Below are positions 14,968 through 22,380 of a stretch of 33,993 nt of DNA, piece by piece (the first letter of the stretch is position 1; each line of letters opens with the position of its first letter). Origin of the DNA: Asaia bogorensis (lineage in GTDB: Bacteria; Pseudomonadota; Alphaproteobacteria; Reyranellales; Reyranellaceae); contig CAMDCE010000010.1 of assembly GCA_945889625.1 (NCBI GenBank), positions 74,637 through 108,629 on the forward strand, written 5' to 3'. Below the pieces are notes generated by a model that had not been told where the DNA came from, ran no database searches, and worked only from the letters and a program-made list of their open reading frames with translations. A program made the translations under genes and the position numbers.

Positions 14968-15176
14968 TTGCGCCTTAGTGGCAACAATATTACACTATGT
15001 AACTGGGCATCTCTGCCAGCAGCCCCCGCGCGGACGGGAGCACGTATCTCGGCATTCCGATGCGTCGGCCACAGTGCCCAAGCGTAGTTGCGCACGCGTA
15101 GCGTCCAAGACCCTCAAAGAGCAAAGAACGGGGAACCCCTCGTATCCCCGACGCTTAACCGGAGGAACAACAAGTG

Positions 15177-15401
15177 ATGGAAGTCTTTGACAAGGCCAAA
15201 GCCTGGATCGTCAGGATCACGGAGTTGGGCCTCTTGCTCATCGCTCTCGGCATCGTGCTGCAGATGCTGTTTGGCAACAACGTCGTCTTCTTCGGCGACA
15301 TCGTTGGCAATGTGATCAAGCTGGTGTCAGCGCTGGGCAGCAACGGCGTCGTGGGATTGGTGGCGATCGCCATCATCCTCTATCTGTTCAATCGCAAGTA
15401 A
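15177..15401 (+). CDS. small two-helix membrane protein, paralogue 1 of a tandem pair
   Basis: The 74-residue protein starts at ATG 15177 (a GTG three bases earlier is in frame) behind a GGAGGAACAA ribosome-binding site. It has a short amphipathic start (MEVFDKAKAWIVRITELG), a first membrane helix (about 17-32, ending LFGNN), a middle segment FFGDIVGNVIKLVSALGSNG, a second helix (VVGLVAIAIILYL) and a basic NRK end. It aligns without gaps to the next gene: 39 of 74 residues are identical. I recognise no named family. Size and layout allow a pore-like or scaffolding role, but no function is assigned. Confidence 0.82.
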   Translation: MEVFDKAKAWIVRITELGLLLIALGIVLQMLFGNNVVFFGDIVGNVIKLVSALGSNGVVGLVAIAIILYLFNRK

Positions 15402-15434
15402 CCCCTCTCAAGAAGAAACCGCGAGGAGACAAAG

Positions 15435-15659
15435 ATGGAATGGTTTGATCGTGCTAAGACGATGATCGTCAAGTTCACCGACATCGGCATCGCCCTGTTG
15501 GCGCTGGCCATCATCCTGCAGCTGCTGTTCGGCAACAATACGCAGTTCGTCGGCGACGTCGCCGGCAACATCATGGGCTTCATCAAGGCGTTCGGCGGTC
15601 AGGGCCTGGTCGGCCTCATCGCCATCGGCGTCGTCCTCTACATCCTCAATCGGAAATAA
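15435..15659 (+). CDS. small two-helix membrane protein, paralogue 2 of a tandem pair
   Basis: This 74-residue protein starts at ATG 15435 after GCGAGGAGACAAAG. It shares with paralogue 1 the framework ME-FD-AK--IV--T--G, LQ-LFGNN, GD--GN, VGL-AI--LY--NRK, with exactly equal length. The central helix reads LLALAIILQLLFGNN and the end GLVGLIAIGVVLYILNRK. It lies 33 bp after paralogue 1 and is followed by a strong terminator, so the two form a dedicated transcript. The conserved polar spots between two hydrophobic helices suggest oligomer packing in the membrane. Confidence 0.82.
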   Translation: MEWFDRAKTMIVKFTDIGIALLALAIILQLLFGNNTQFVGDVAGNIMGFIKAFGGQGLVGLIAIGVVLYILNRK

Positions 15660-15662
15660 CGA

Positions 15663-15716
15663 GAAGCGACGCCTCGCTTCGAAGGAACCTCCCCGGCGAC
15701 GGGGAGGTTTTCTTTT
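15663..15716 (+). terminator. hairpin plus rho-independent terminator after the small membrane-protein pair
   Basis: A 7-bp hairpin GAAGCGA/TCGCTTC (15663-15680) is followed by a perfect 9-bp stem AACCTCCCC (15686-15694) with complement at 15701-15709, a six-base loop and TTCTTTT. Confidence 0.88.
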
Positions 15717-15758
15717 GGGCGCGCGCCTTCAGGACCGTTCCCTCATGGCTCGTAGCCG

Positions 15759-16307
15759 TCACTTCCTCTTGAATGTGCCCGTAGCCTCCGCCGGCTTCCC
15801 ACGATTGCCGTAGACGTAGACGTAGTTGTGGTAGTTCAGGCTTCCATCAGGCATTAGCCCGAGAGTCACATAGTACTGCGGGTACGAGGCGTAGTACTGC
15901 GGGTCCCAGGATATCGCCGCCTCGCCGTTGAAAGCGATTGGGTAGTTATAGCCAGTGCTGTTATACGCCGCGTTCCACCAGGATAGCGTTGCCGTGCAGA
16001 ACCGCTTTCCCGAAGGATCGGTGAGGATTTCTCCCGCCGTTTTGAATTCGAAGGTGTAGTCCTTGTTGCTCGGGCTGACGCCTGTGCTGGTGGTCTTGAC
16101 CGTTGCTGTGTAGCGTGCGGCGCCCTGGTGAGTGCCACTGAAGACTTCAAGACACTTGGCGCGCAGTTGCTCATCGCTGAGTTTCGTGGCCGGCAGCAAC
16201 GTCGCGACAGCCGTTTGCCCCAAAGAGGGTGTAGGCTGTGAAGCCGCAGTGGTGGCAGCAAGGGGAATGGCCGGAAGTCCGGCAAACACAAGCCAACGAC
16301 GCTGCAT
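15759..16307 (-). CDS. secreted or periplasmic protein of unknown function
   Basis: The 182-residue protein starts at ATG 16307 with a strong GGGGGGAG ribosome-binding site. A Sec signal peptide covers about residues 1-23 (MQRRWLVFAGLPAIPLAATT, cleavage near ASQ). The mature protein has two Cys (KCLEVFSG and KRFCTAT) that may form a disulfide, a beta-rich middle (YTATVKTTSTG, YTFEFKTAGEI) and a very Tyr-rich C-terminal third (DPQYYASYPQYYVTLG, YHNYVYVYG). No family is recognised. It looks like a small beta-sheet protein of the envelope. Confidence 0.75.
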   Translation of the reverse strand: MQRRWLVFAGLPAIPLAATTAASQPTPSLGQTAVATLLPATKLSDEQLRAKCLEVFSGTHQGAARYTATVKTTSTGVSPSNKDYTFEFKTAGEILTDPSGKRFCTATLSWWNAAYNSTGYNYPIAFNGEAAISWDPQYYASYPQYYVTLGLMPDGSLNYHNYVYVYGNRGKPAEATGTFKRK

Positions 16308-16402
16308 GCTCCCCCCAATGCCTTCGGGCTATCAGATCAACGACTTTTGTTTGAGCAGCCGTTCTGGTTGGTCAGCTCTTCCCCGCCCTCTCTAACCGCC
16401 TT

Positions 16403-17020
16403 TCACGGCCGCCGGGCCAGCGCCAGGCCGACTCCCGCACCTACCAACAATCCGCCAGTCAGCCGGTTGCGCAGCCGGGCACGCATCACCAGGAGCGCGC
16501 GCAGGCGGCCGGCCAGGATGGCCCACAGGCTGTCGAGCACCACGGCGACGGCCAGGAACGTCACCGCGAGCAGCAGAAGCTGGTCCGATGCGCTGGGCCC
16601 CGGCGTGACGAACTGCGGCAGGAAGGCGCCGACGAACAACAGCGTCTTGGGGTTGGTCAGGCAGACCAGGAAGCCGCGGGCATAGATCAGCCGGACCGAG
16701 CGCGCCTGCGGCGATGTACCCGCAAGATCGACGGCCGGTGCGCGCCACGCCGCGACGCCCAGCCAGATGAGATAGGCAACGCCTATCCAGCGCAGCCAAT
16801 CGAAGCTTGCGGCGAGAAAATTCAGCAGCGCCGTCGCACCCAGTACCGTGAGAGCGAGTTGCACCACCACCGCGCTCGAGGTGGCGGCCACCGTGAGCAG
16901 CCCGAAGCGCGTGCCGTGGGCCACGCTGTTGGCGACGATCAACGCGACGTTCGGCCCGGGAATCAGCATCAGGACCGCCGTGGCTGCGATGAAGGCCAGG
17001 TAGATGTCGATCGAGATCAC
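16403..17020 (-). CDS. LysE/RhtB-family amino-acid exporter
   Basis: The 205-residue protein starts at GTG 17020 (MISIDIYLAFIAATAVLMLIPGPNVALIVANS). That length and the PGPN motif at the first helix are normal for the LysE/RhtB family. Later marks are GVAYLIWLGVAAWRAP (about 76-91) and GFLVCLTNPKTLLFVGAFLPQF (about 115-136), which carries the conserved NPK. Six membrane helices are predicted by eye. It should export an amino acid or derivative, substrate unknown. There is no ribosome-binding site before the GTG; a TATAAT at 17032-17027 on the coding strand would place transcription start about at the start codon. Confidence 0.88.
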   Translation of the reverse strand: MISIDIYLAFIAATAVLMLIPGPNVALIVANSVAHGTRFGLLTVAATSSAVVVQLALTVLGATALLNFLAASFDWLRWIGVAYLIWLGVAAWRAPAVDLAGTSPQARSVRLIYARGFLVCLTNPKTLLFVGAFLPQFVTPGPSASDQLLLLAVTFLAVAVVLDSLWAILAGRLRALLVMRARLRNRLTGGLLVGAGVGLALARRP

Positions 17021-17027
17021 GGCCGCA

Positions 17028-17432
17028 TTATAGCGGAATGAGCGCGGCTGCCACCCGTCTGCTCTCGGCAAGCAGCACGTTGTAGATGCGACAGGCCGAG
17101 CCGGTGTCGACCACCTCGAGCGCGAACCCGGCCCCCTTCAGCGCCAACCGCATTTCGGGCCCGATGAAGACGGCACGCGGGCCGCAGCCCAGCACCAGGA
17201 GCTCGGTCGGCGTCGCTGCCGCCTTGAGCGCGGCGAGACTGTCGAGCGACAGTTCTTCGGCGCGGGCAACGTTCCAGATGGTGGTGGCGCTGGGCGTCAC
17301 CAGCACGGCAGAGCGCCATTCGCGTTGACCGATCAGGAAGCGGCCGGGGCCGTAGCTGCGGATGACCTGGACCTGCTCCGAACTTGGCGTCGGCAGGGTC
17401 TTGTCGCCGGGCACCTGCTTCGGCGGAATCAC
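17028..17432 (-). CDS. Mth938-like (DUF498/NDUFAF3-type) protein
   Basis: The 134-residue protein starts at GTG 17432, overlapping the secF stop by GTGA. It shows the Mth938 fold: VQVIRSYGPGRFLIGQREW, AVLVTPSATTIWNV, LLVLGCGPRAVFIGPEM and a final helix-strand with ALEVVDTGSACRIYNVLLAE. Eukaryotic NDUFAF3 and AAMDC belong here, and NDUFAF3 takes part in early complex I assembly. In alphaproteobacteria this gene usually follows secD and secF, as here. Its biochemical activity is not known. Confidence 0.88.
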   Translation of the reverse strand: MIPPKQVPGDKTLPTPSSEQVQVIRSYGPGRFLIGQREWRSAVLVTPSATTIWNVARAEELSLDSLAALKAAATPTELLVLGCGPRAVFIGPEMRLALKGAGFALEVVDTGSACRIYNVLLAESRRVAAALIPL

Positions 17433-18607
17433 GCCTTGGCCTTCGCGACCTCGTCGTCCTTGGCGCGCAGCTGATCGGGCCGGAATTTCATGTAGACCAG
17501 CGCACCGCAGGCGATCCAGATCGAGGAATAGGTGCCGACGATAACGCCCCACAGCATCGCCACCGAGAAACTGTAGAGCACCGGGCCGCCGAACAGGAAG
17601 AGCGCCATCACCGCCACGAACACCGTGCCGGACGTCATCAGGGTGCGCGACAGGGTCTCGTTGACGCTCATGTTGAGGAGCTGTACCAGCGGCACCTTCT
17701 TGTAGCGGCGCAAATTCTCGCGCACGCGGTCGAACACCACGACGGTGTCGTTGATCGAGTAGCCGGCGATGGTCAGCACGGCGGCAAGCGCGGTCAGGCT
17801 GAAATCGAGCTGCAGCAGCACGAAGACGCCGATGGTCGATATGACATCGTGCAGCAGCGCGATCAGGGCGGCGACGCCGAACTGCCATTCGAAGCGGAAC
17901 CAGACGTAGGCGGCAATCGCCACCAGCGTCGCCAGCACGGCGATGATGCCGCTCTCCATCAGTTCGCTGCCGATCTTGGGTCCGACCGACTCGGTGCCGC
18001 GCAGCTCGTAGTTCGCGCCGATCGTGTCCTCGACCATCTTGATCGCGACCTGCTGGCACCACTCGGCGCGCTGCTCGGGGCTCATGTCGATCTTGGCCGT
18101 GGCCGTGTTGCTGCGCGGCAGTTGCCGCTCGAGCACGGTGAGGCCGACCCGGCTCACCGCGTCGCGCCAGCCTGCGCCATCGAGTGCGCCCGGGGCGGTG
18201 AATTCGACGTCGCCGGTGCCCGGGGCGCCGGGCTTGGCCTGCCAGCCCGCGCCCGCCCGCTTGACCATCACGCGGCCGGCGGCGGCGATGCATTGCGGGC
18301 CGCCCTCCTGGCGCTGGACCCGGATCAACACGGAGCTGGGGTCGCCGAACTCCTGCAGCGCCACCTCGCCCAGCCCGAGCCCGCCCAGGACGGTGCGCAG
18401 CTCGTCGAGTTGGGCGACGCCCTGCTTGGCGCGCGCCTGGACGGCGATGCCGCCCTGGAAGTCGATGCCGAAATTGAGGCCGACCAGGATCACGCCGAGC
18501 AGCGACAGCACATTGACCGTCGTCGACAGGATCAGCGCCATCTGGCGCTTGCCGAGGAAATCGAAGCTGGTCTTGCTCGGGACGAGGCGGAGCGGCTTCC
18601 ACAACAT
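17429..18607 (-). CDS. secF: protein translocase subunit SecF (with enlarged periplasmic domain)
   Basis: The 392-residue protein carries the six-helix SecF layout: start KTSFDFLGKRQMALILSTT, NFGIDFQGGIAVQAR (about 44-58, the conserved FGIDFxGG), SVGPKIGSEL before helix 2, ALIALLHDVISTIGVF, then AGYSINDTVVVFDRVREN and a final helix region LFLFGGPVLYSFSVAMLWGVIVGTYSS. With SecD it uses the proton gradient to pull proteins out of SecYEG on the periplasmic side. The typical length is about 310-325; here the P1 periplasmic domain is longer by some 70 residues (about 96-175, containing three Cys and Gly/Ala-rich stretches). It starts 9 bp after secD. Confidence 0.95.
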   Translation of the reverse strand: MLWKPLRLVPSKTSFDFLGKRQMALILSTTVNVLSLLGVILVGLNFGIDFQGGIAVQARAKQGVAQLDELRTVLGGLGLGEVALQEFGDPSSVLIRVQRQEGGPQCIAAAGRVMVKRAGAGWQAKPGAPGTGDVEFTAPGALDGAGWRDAVSRVGLTVLERQLPRSNTATAKIDMSPEQRAEWCQQVAIKMVEDTIGANYELRGTESVGPKIGSELMESGIIAVLATLVAIAAYVWFRFEWQFGVAALIALLHDVISTIGVFVLLQLDFSLTALAAVLTIAGYSINDTVVVFDRVRENLRRYKKVPLVQLLNMSVNETLSRTLMTSGTVFVAVMALFLFGGPVLYSFSVAMLWGVIVGTYSSIWIACGALVYMKFRPDQLRAKDDEVAKAKA

Positions 18608-18616
18608 GCCGGCGCC

Positions 18617-20287
18617 TCAGATCACGAGTTCGGTGGGCCGCCGCCAGCGCACCCAAAGGGCGAGCAGCATGCGGGTGAAGATCGTTGCGCTGAACATCGA
18701 GGTCAGCAGACCGAGCGACAGTGTCGTGGCGAAGCCGCGAATCGGGCCGGAGCCGAAGCCGAACAGCAGGAAGGCGGCGATCAGCGTCGTCAGGTTGGCG
18801 TCGATGATGGCCGACATGGCGCGCTCGTAGCCGGTGGCGAGCGCGCTGAACGGCGAGCGGCCGAGCGCCTTCTCCTCGCGCACACGCTCGTAGATCAGCA
18901 CGTTGGAATCGACCGACATGCCGACGGTCAGCACCAGGCCCGCCAGGCCCGGCAGGGTGAGCGAGGCGCCGAGGATCGACATGCCGGCGAACACCATCAG
19001 CAGGTTGACCAGCATGGCGAGGTTGGCGAAGCCACCGAAGATCGGGCCGTAGGCCAAAAACATGAAGACCGCGACCAGCACGGTGCCGACGATCGCCGCG
19101 ATCGTGCCGGCGCGGATCGCGTCGGCCCCGAGGTCGGCGCCGACGGTGCGCTCCTCGATGATGGTGAGCGTGGCCGGCAGCGCGCCGGAGCGCAGCAGCA
19201 GCGCCTGTTCCTGGGTCTGCTGCGTGGTGAACTGGCCAGTGATGATGCCGCTGCCGCCGCAGATCGCGCTCTGCACGACCGGGGCGCTGATGATCTCGCT
19301 GTCGAGCTGGATGGCGAGCCGCTTGCCGATGTTGGCACGCGTGGCAGCGCAGAAGGCGCGGCCGCCGGCGGCGTTGAAGGTGAAGCTGATGATCGGCCGG
19401 CCGCCCTGCTGCTGCTCGAAGGTCGACTTGGCGTCGTCGAGATCCTCGCCGCCCACCACCACGCGCTTGAACACCGGCAGGCACTGCGGCTGGTAGCGGC
19501 GGCAGATCTGCTCCGGCGACAGCCGCGGGTTGGCGTTCTGGATTTCCTCGAACGCCTTGGGATTGGCCGCGCGCAGCGCCTGCATGCCCTCGCGCGTCGG
19601 CACCAGGAAGGTGGTCGGCGGCAGCGTGGCCGGCAGATTCTGGCCGGTCGCCGCCACGTCCTCGTTCACCAGATGGAAGGTGAGCTTGGCGGTCTGGTTG
19701 ATCTTGCGCTTGAGGTCGGTGGTGTCCTTGATGCCGGGCACCTGCAGCAGGATGCGATCGTCGCCCTGGCGCACGATGGTGGGTTCGATGGTGCCGGTTT
19801 CGTCGACGCGGCGGCGCAGGATCTCGATCGACTGCTCGATCACCTCCTGCTTCTTGCGCACGAGATCCACGTTGGAATAAGTCAGCCTAATCGTGTCGCC
19901 GGCGCCGGAAACGGCGAGCGACGGATCGAGGGTGCGGATCGCCTCCAGTGCCTTGGCGCGCTGCGCTTCATCGCGCAGCACGACCGCCACGGCCGGGCCG
20001 TTCTCGATGGTGATGTCCTTGAAGGCCACCTGCTGCTTGCGCAGCTCGCCGCGCACCGCGTCCGACAGGTTGATGACGCGCTCGTTCAGCACGCTGCGCA
20101 GATCGGCTTCCAGCAGGAAGTGGGCGCCGCCACGCAGGTCGAGGCCGAGATTGATGCGGTTCTGCGAATACCAGTGCGGCAGCACGTCGAGCATGGCAGC
20201 GGGCAGCAGGTTGGGCAGGGCGAACAGTCCCGACAGCACCGTAATCGCGATGATGACGATGGTCTGCCAGCGCGGAAGATTGAGCAT
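18617..20287 (-). CDS. secD: protein translocase subunit SecD
   Basis: The 556-residue protein starts MLNLPRWQTIVIIAITVLSG and shows NRINLGLDLRGGAHFLLEAD, the P1 domain with VDETGTIEPTIVRQGDDRILLQVPG, and the later AGGRAFCAATR, EIISAPVVQSAI and GSGIITGQFTTQQ segment of the SecD head. The five later helices carry VGMSVDSNVLIYERVREE with the Asp needed for proton use. Length is near that of other alphaproteobacterial SecD. It works with SecF and YajC in the inner membrane. Start ATG 20287 lies 30 bp after yajC. Confidence 0.96.
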   Translation of the reverse strand: MLNLPRWQTIVIIAITVLSGLFALPNLLPAAMLDVLPHWYSQNRINLGLDLRGGAHFLLEADLRSVLNERVINLSDAVRGELRKQQVAFKDITIENGPAVAVVLRDEAQRAKALEAIRTLDPSLAVSGAGDTIRLTYSNVDLVRKKQEVIEQSIEILRRRVDETGTIEPTIVRQGDDRILLQVPGIKDTTDLKRKINQTAKLTFHLVNEDVAATGQNLPATLPPTTFLVPTREGMQALRAANPKAFEEIQNANPRLSPEQICRRYQPQCLPVFKRVVVGGEDLDDAKSTFEQQQGGRPIISFTFNAAGGRAFCAATRANIGKRLAIQLDSEIISAPVVQSAICGGSGIITGQFTTQQTQEQALLLRSGALPATLTIIEERTVGADLGADAIRAGTIAAIVGTVLVAVFMFLAYGPIFGGFANLAMLVNLLMVFAGMSILGASLTLPGLAGLVLTVGMSVDSNVLIYERVREEKALGRSPFSALATGYERAMSAIIDANLTTLIAAFLLFGFGSGPIRGFATTLSLGLLTSMFSATIFTRMLLALWVRWRRPTELVI

Positions 20288-20317
20288 TCCGACCTACTTA
20301 AGTCCGGGCCAGCCCGG

Positions 20318-20746
20318 CTACTTCCTGCCGCCGAACAGGCTGCCGAGCAGGCTCTTTCTCTCACCCGCCGGCGGCGGCGGCGGCAGCATCGGCTTGTCGT
20401 CGTCGTCGTCAGTCTCCTTGGCGCCGCGCACCGATTCGCCGCGCGTCAGGATGTCGGTGATGGTCGCCTTGATCACGCGCACCCGCACGCCTTCGGCCAG
20501 CTCGACCTGCAGTTCGTTGTCGGAGATCACCTTGGTGACCAGCCCGATGAAGCCGCCGCCGGTGACGACCCGGTCGCCGCGCTTGACGCCGGACAGCATC
20601 TCGCGCTGGGCCTTCATCTTGGATTGCTGGGGACGGATCAGCAGGAAGTAGAAGACGATGAAAATGAGCACCAGCGGGAACAGCTGGACGAGGAAATCCC
20701 CGCTGCCGCCGCCTGCTGCCTGCGCCCAAGCCTGGGAAATAAACAT
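20318..20746 (-). CDS. yajC: preprotein translocase subunit YajC
   Basis: I prefer the second of two adjacent ATGs (20746), six bases from GGAG; the first (20749) would be only three bases away. The 142-residue protein has a short Ala/Gly-rich periplasmic start, one membrane helix (FPLVLIFIVFYFLLIRPQQ) and the YajC cytoplasmic domain (KMKAQREMLSGVKRGDRVVTGGGFIGLVTKV). It carries an unusual tail of about 40 residues with DDDDD, PPPPP and a basic end (SLLGSLFGGRK). Typical YajC is about 110 residues. Confidence 0.93.
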   Translation of the reverse strand: MFISQAWAQAAGGGSGDFLVQLFPLVLIFIVFYFLLIRPQQSKMKAQREMLSGVKRGDRVVTGGGFIGLVTKVISDNELQVELAEGVRVRVIKATITDILTRGESVRGAKETDDDDDKPMLPPPPPAGERKSLLGSLFGGRK

Positions 20747-20861
20747 CATCTGCTCCGATCTTCCGGCCTTCGAAAAAGCGCGCGGACTATAGCGGTCCGC
20801 GCCCGCTTTGCAACGCAAGTGCGGGGCGATATGGTCGCCCCCTTCGCACCCTCGGGCAACG

Positions 20862-21725
20862 ATGGATCAAGACCTTAAAGCCACGCTTTCACGCATCGCC
20901 GCAGCGCTCGACCGGCTGGCCCCACCGGCCCCGCCGAGCGCCGACATGAGCGCGGCCGAGGCCTATGTCTGGCACGCCGCCGGCCACCGGCTGGAGATGG
21001 TGCCGAAGGTCAACCGGGTCAACCTCGAGCTTTTGATGGGCATCGACCGCCAGAAGGAGACCCTGCTCGAGAACACGCGGCGCTTCGCCAAGGGGCTGCC
21101 GGCCAACAACGCCCTGCTGTGGGGTTCGCGCGGCTCCGGCAAGAGCTCGATCGTGAAGGCCGTCCACGCCCACGTGAACCGCGAGATGGGCGGCCCGCCG
21201 GGTCCGCTGGCGCTGATCGAGATCCATCGCGAGGACATCCCCTCGCTGCCGGCGCTGCTCACCCGCATCCGCGAGACCAAACGGCGCTTCGTGGTGTTCT
21301 GCGACGATCTTTCGTTCGACGGCCAGGATGCCGCCTACAAGTCGCTCAAGGCCGTGCTCGAGGGCGGCATCGAGGGCCGGCCGGACAATGTGGTGTTCTA
21401 CGCCACCTCCAACCGCCGCCATCTGATGCCGCGCGACATGATCGAGAACGAGCGCTCGACGGCGATCAGCCCATCGGAGGCGGTCGAGGAGAAGGTCTCG
21501 CTGTCGGATCGCTTCGGCCTGTGGCTGGGCTTCCACAATGCCGACCAGGACACTTTCTTCGCCATGATCGAGGCCTATGCCACCCACTACAGGCTGGGCG
21601 TGCCGGTCGAGTCCCTGCGCAAGCAGGCAGTCGAATGGTCGGTGACGCGCGGCGGACGCTCCGGCCGCGTCGCTTGGCAATTCATCCAGGAAGTGGCGGG
21701 CCAACTCGGCAAGAAGCTGGACTGA
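20862..21725 (+). CDS. DUF815 AAA-like ATPase
   Basis: The 287-residue protein starts at ATG 20862 (MDQDLKATLSRIAAALDRLA), divergent from yajC. Walker A is GSRGSGKSS (88-96) and Walker B lies in RRFVVFCDDLSF. There follow SLKAVLEGGIEGRPDNVVFYATSNRRHLMPR (sensor 1 Asn) and a late DRFGLWLGFHN with an Arg-finger-like position. This is the DUF815 family of predicted ATPases; its cellular role is unsettled. It is commonly found near yajC-secDF in alphaproteobacteria, which may reflect a link to envelope biogenesis, but that is inference. Confidence 0.9.
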   Translation: MDQDLKATLSRIAAALDRLAPPAPPSADMSAAEAYVWHAAGHRLEMVPKVNRVNLELLMGIDRQKETLLENTRRFAKGLPANNALLWGSRGSGKSSIVKAVHAHVNREMGGPPGPLALIEIHREDIPSLPALLTRIRETKRRFVVFCDDLSFDGQDAAYKSLKAVLEGGIEGRPDNVVFYATSNRRHLMPRDMIENERSTAISPSEAVEEKVSLSDRFGLWLGFHNADQDTFFAMIEAYATHYRLGVPVESLRKQAVEWSVTRGGRSGRVAWQFIQEVAGQLGKKLD

Positions 21726-21741
21726 CGATGGGAGCTCCGCG

Positions 21742-22335
21742 ATGAGTGGGCCCGAGGACGTGCTGTTCTCGCCGGCGGTCAAGGCGGAGCAGGCGCGCCT
21801 CGGGTCGCGCACCGCCTTCGAGGGCCGCCAGTGGAACACCGAGATCACCGACGATCTTCGCCAGTTCCTGGCAGCCATCGACACCTTCTTCATGGCAACG
21901 GCCAGTGCCGACGGCCGGCCCTACGTCCAGCATCGCGGCGGGCCGCCGGGCTTCCTCAAGACGATCGGCAGCCAGACGCTGGCCTTTGCCGATTTCGCCG
22001 GCAACCGGCAGTACATCACCCTCGGCCATCTCAAGGAAAACGACCGCGCCTACATCTTCATTCCGCATTTCGCGACGCAACAGCGCCTGAAGCTGTGGGG
22101 CCGCGCGCGCGTGGTCGAAGGCGACATCGAGCTGATGGAGCGGCTGGTCGACCCTGCCTATAAGGCAAAGCCTGCACGCGCCATCGTCTTCACACTGGAA
22201 GCCTGGGACATCAACTGCCGCCAGCACATCGTGCCGCGCTACAGCGAGGCCGAGATCGCGCCGGCTGTCGACAAGCTCGCCCAGCGGATCAAGGAACTGG
22301 AAGAAGAAGTGGAACGGCTCAAAGCGGGCCGGTAA
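21742..22335 (+). CDS. PNPOx-fold FMN-binding protein (pyridoxamine 5'-phosphate oxidase family)
   Basis: The 197-residue protein starts at ATG 21742, 16 bp after the DUF815 gene, behind GGGAG. It contains IDTFFMATASADGRPYVQHRGGPPGFLK (about 46-73), LAFADFAGNRQYITLGHLKENDRAYIFI (about 80-107) and LKLWGRARVVE, the split-barrel FMN pocket of this family, and ends in an unusual coiled-coil tail (ELEEEVERLKAGR). Members include flavin reductases and heme-utilisation proteins; PNP oxidase activity itself is not implied. Confidence 0.85.
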   Translation: MSGPEDVLFSPAVKAEQARLGSRTAFEGRQWNTEITDDLRQFLAAIDTFFMATASADGRPYVQHRGGPPGFLKTIGSQTLAFADFAGNRQYITLGHLKENDRAYIFIPHFATQQRLKLWGRARVVEGDIELMERLVDPAYKAKPARAIVFTLEAWDINCRQHIVPRYSEAEIAPAVDKLAQRIKELEEEVERLKAGR

Positions 22336-22342
22336 GACGGCA

Positions 22343-22378
22343 CGGAACTTGCCTTTTCGGTCTCGAAAGGGAGTTCCG
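22343..22378 (+). promoter_or_regulatory. hairpin that pairs with the ribosome-binding site of the ABC receptor gene
   Basis: CGGAACT (22343-22349) pairs with AGTTCCG (22372-22378), and CCTTTTCG (22352-22359) pairs, with one bulge, with CGAAAGG (22364-22370) around a GTCT loop. The pairing strand contains the AAAGGGAG ribosome-binding site and ends two bases before ATG 22381. Folding would block translation start. Confidence 0.5.
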
Positions 22379-22380
22379 CC

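Noticed and set aside
17028..19484. A long minus-strand frame overlapping the Mth938-like gene and most of secF-secD
   Set aside because: Only the last 134 codons match a family. The upstream part is an out-of-frame reading of secF and secD.
17384..20878. A 1164-codon open frame on the plus strand opposite secF-secD-yajC
   Set aside because: Antisense to three well-recognised genes; composition is His/Gln/Ala/Asp-rich as expected for the reverse of GC-rich genes, with no domain pattern.
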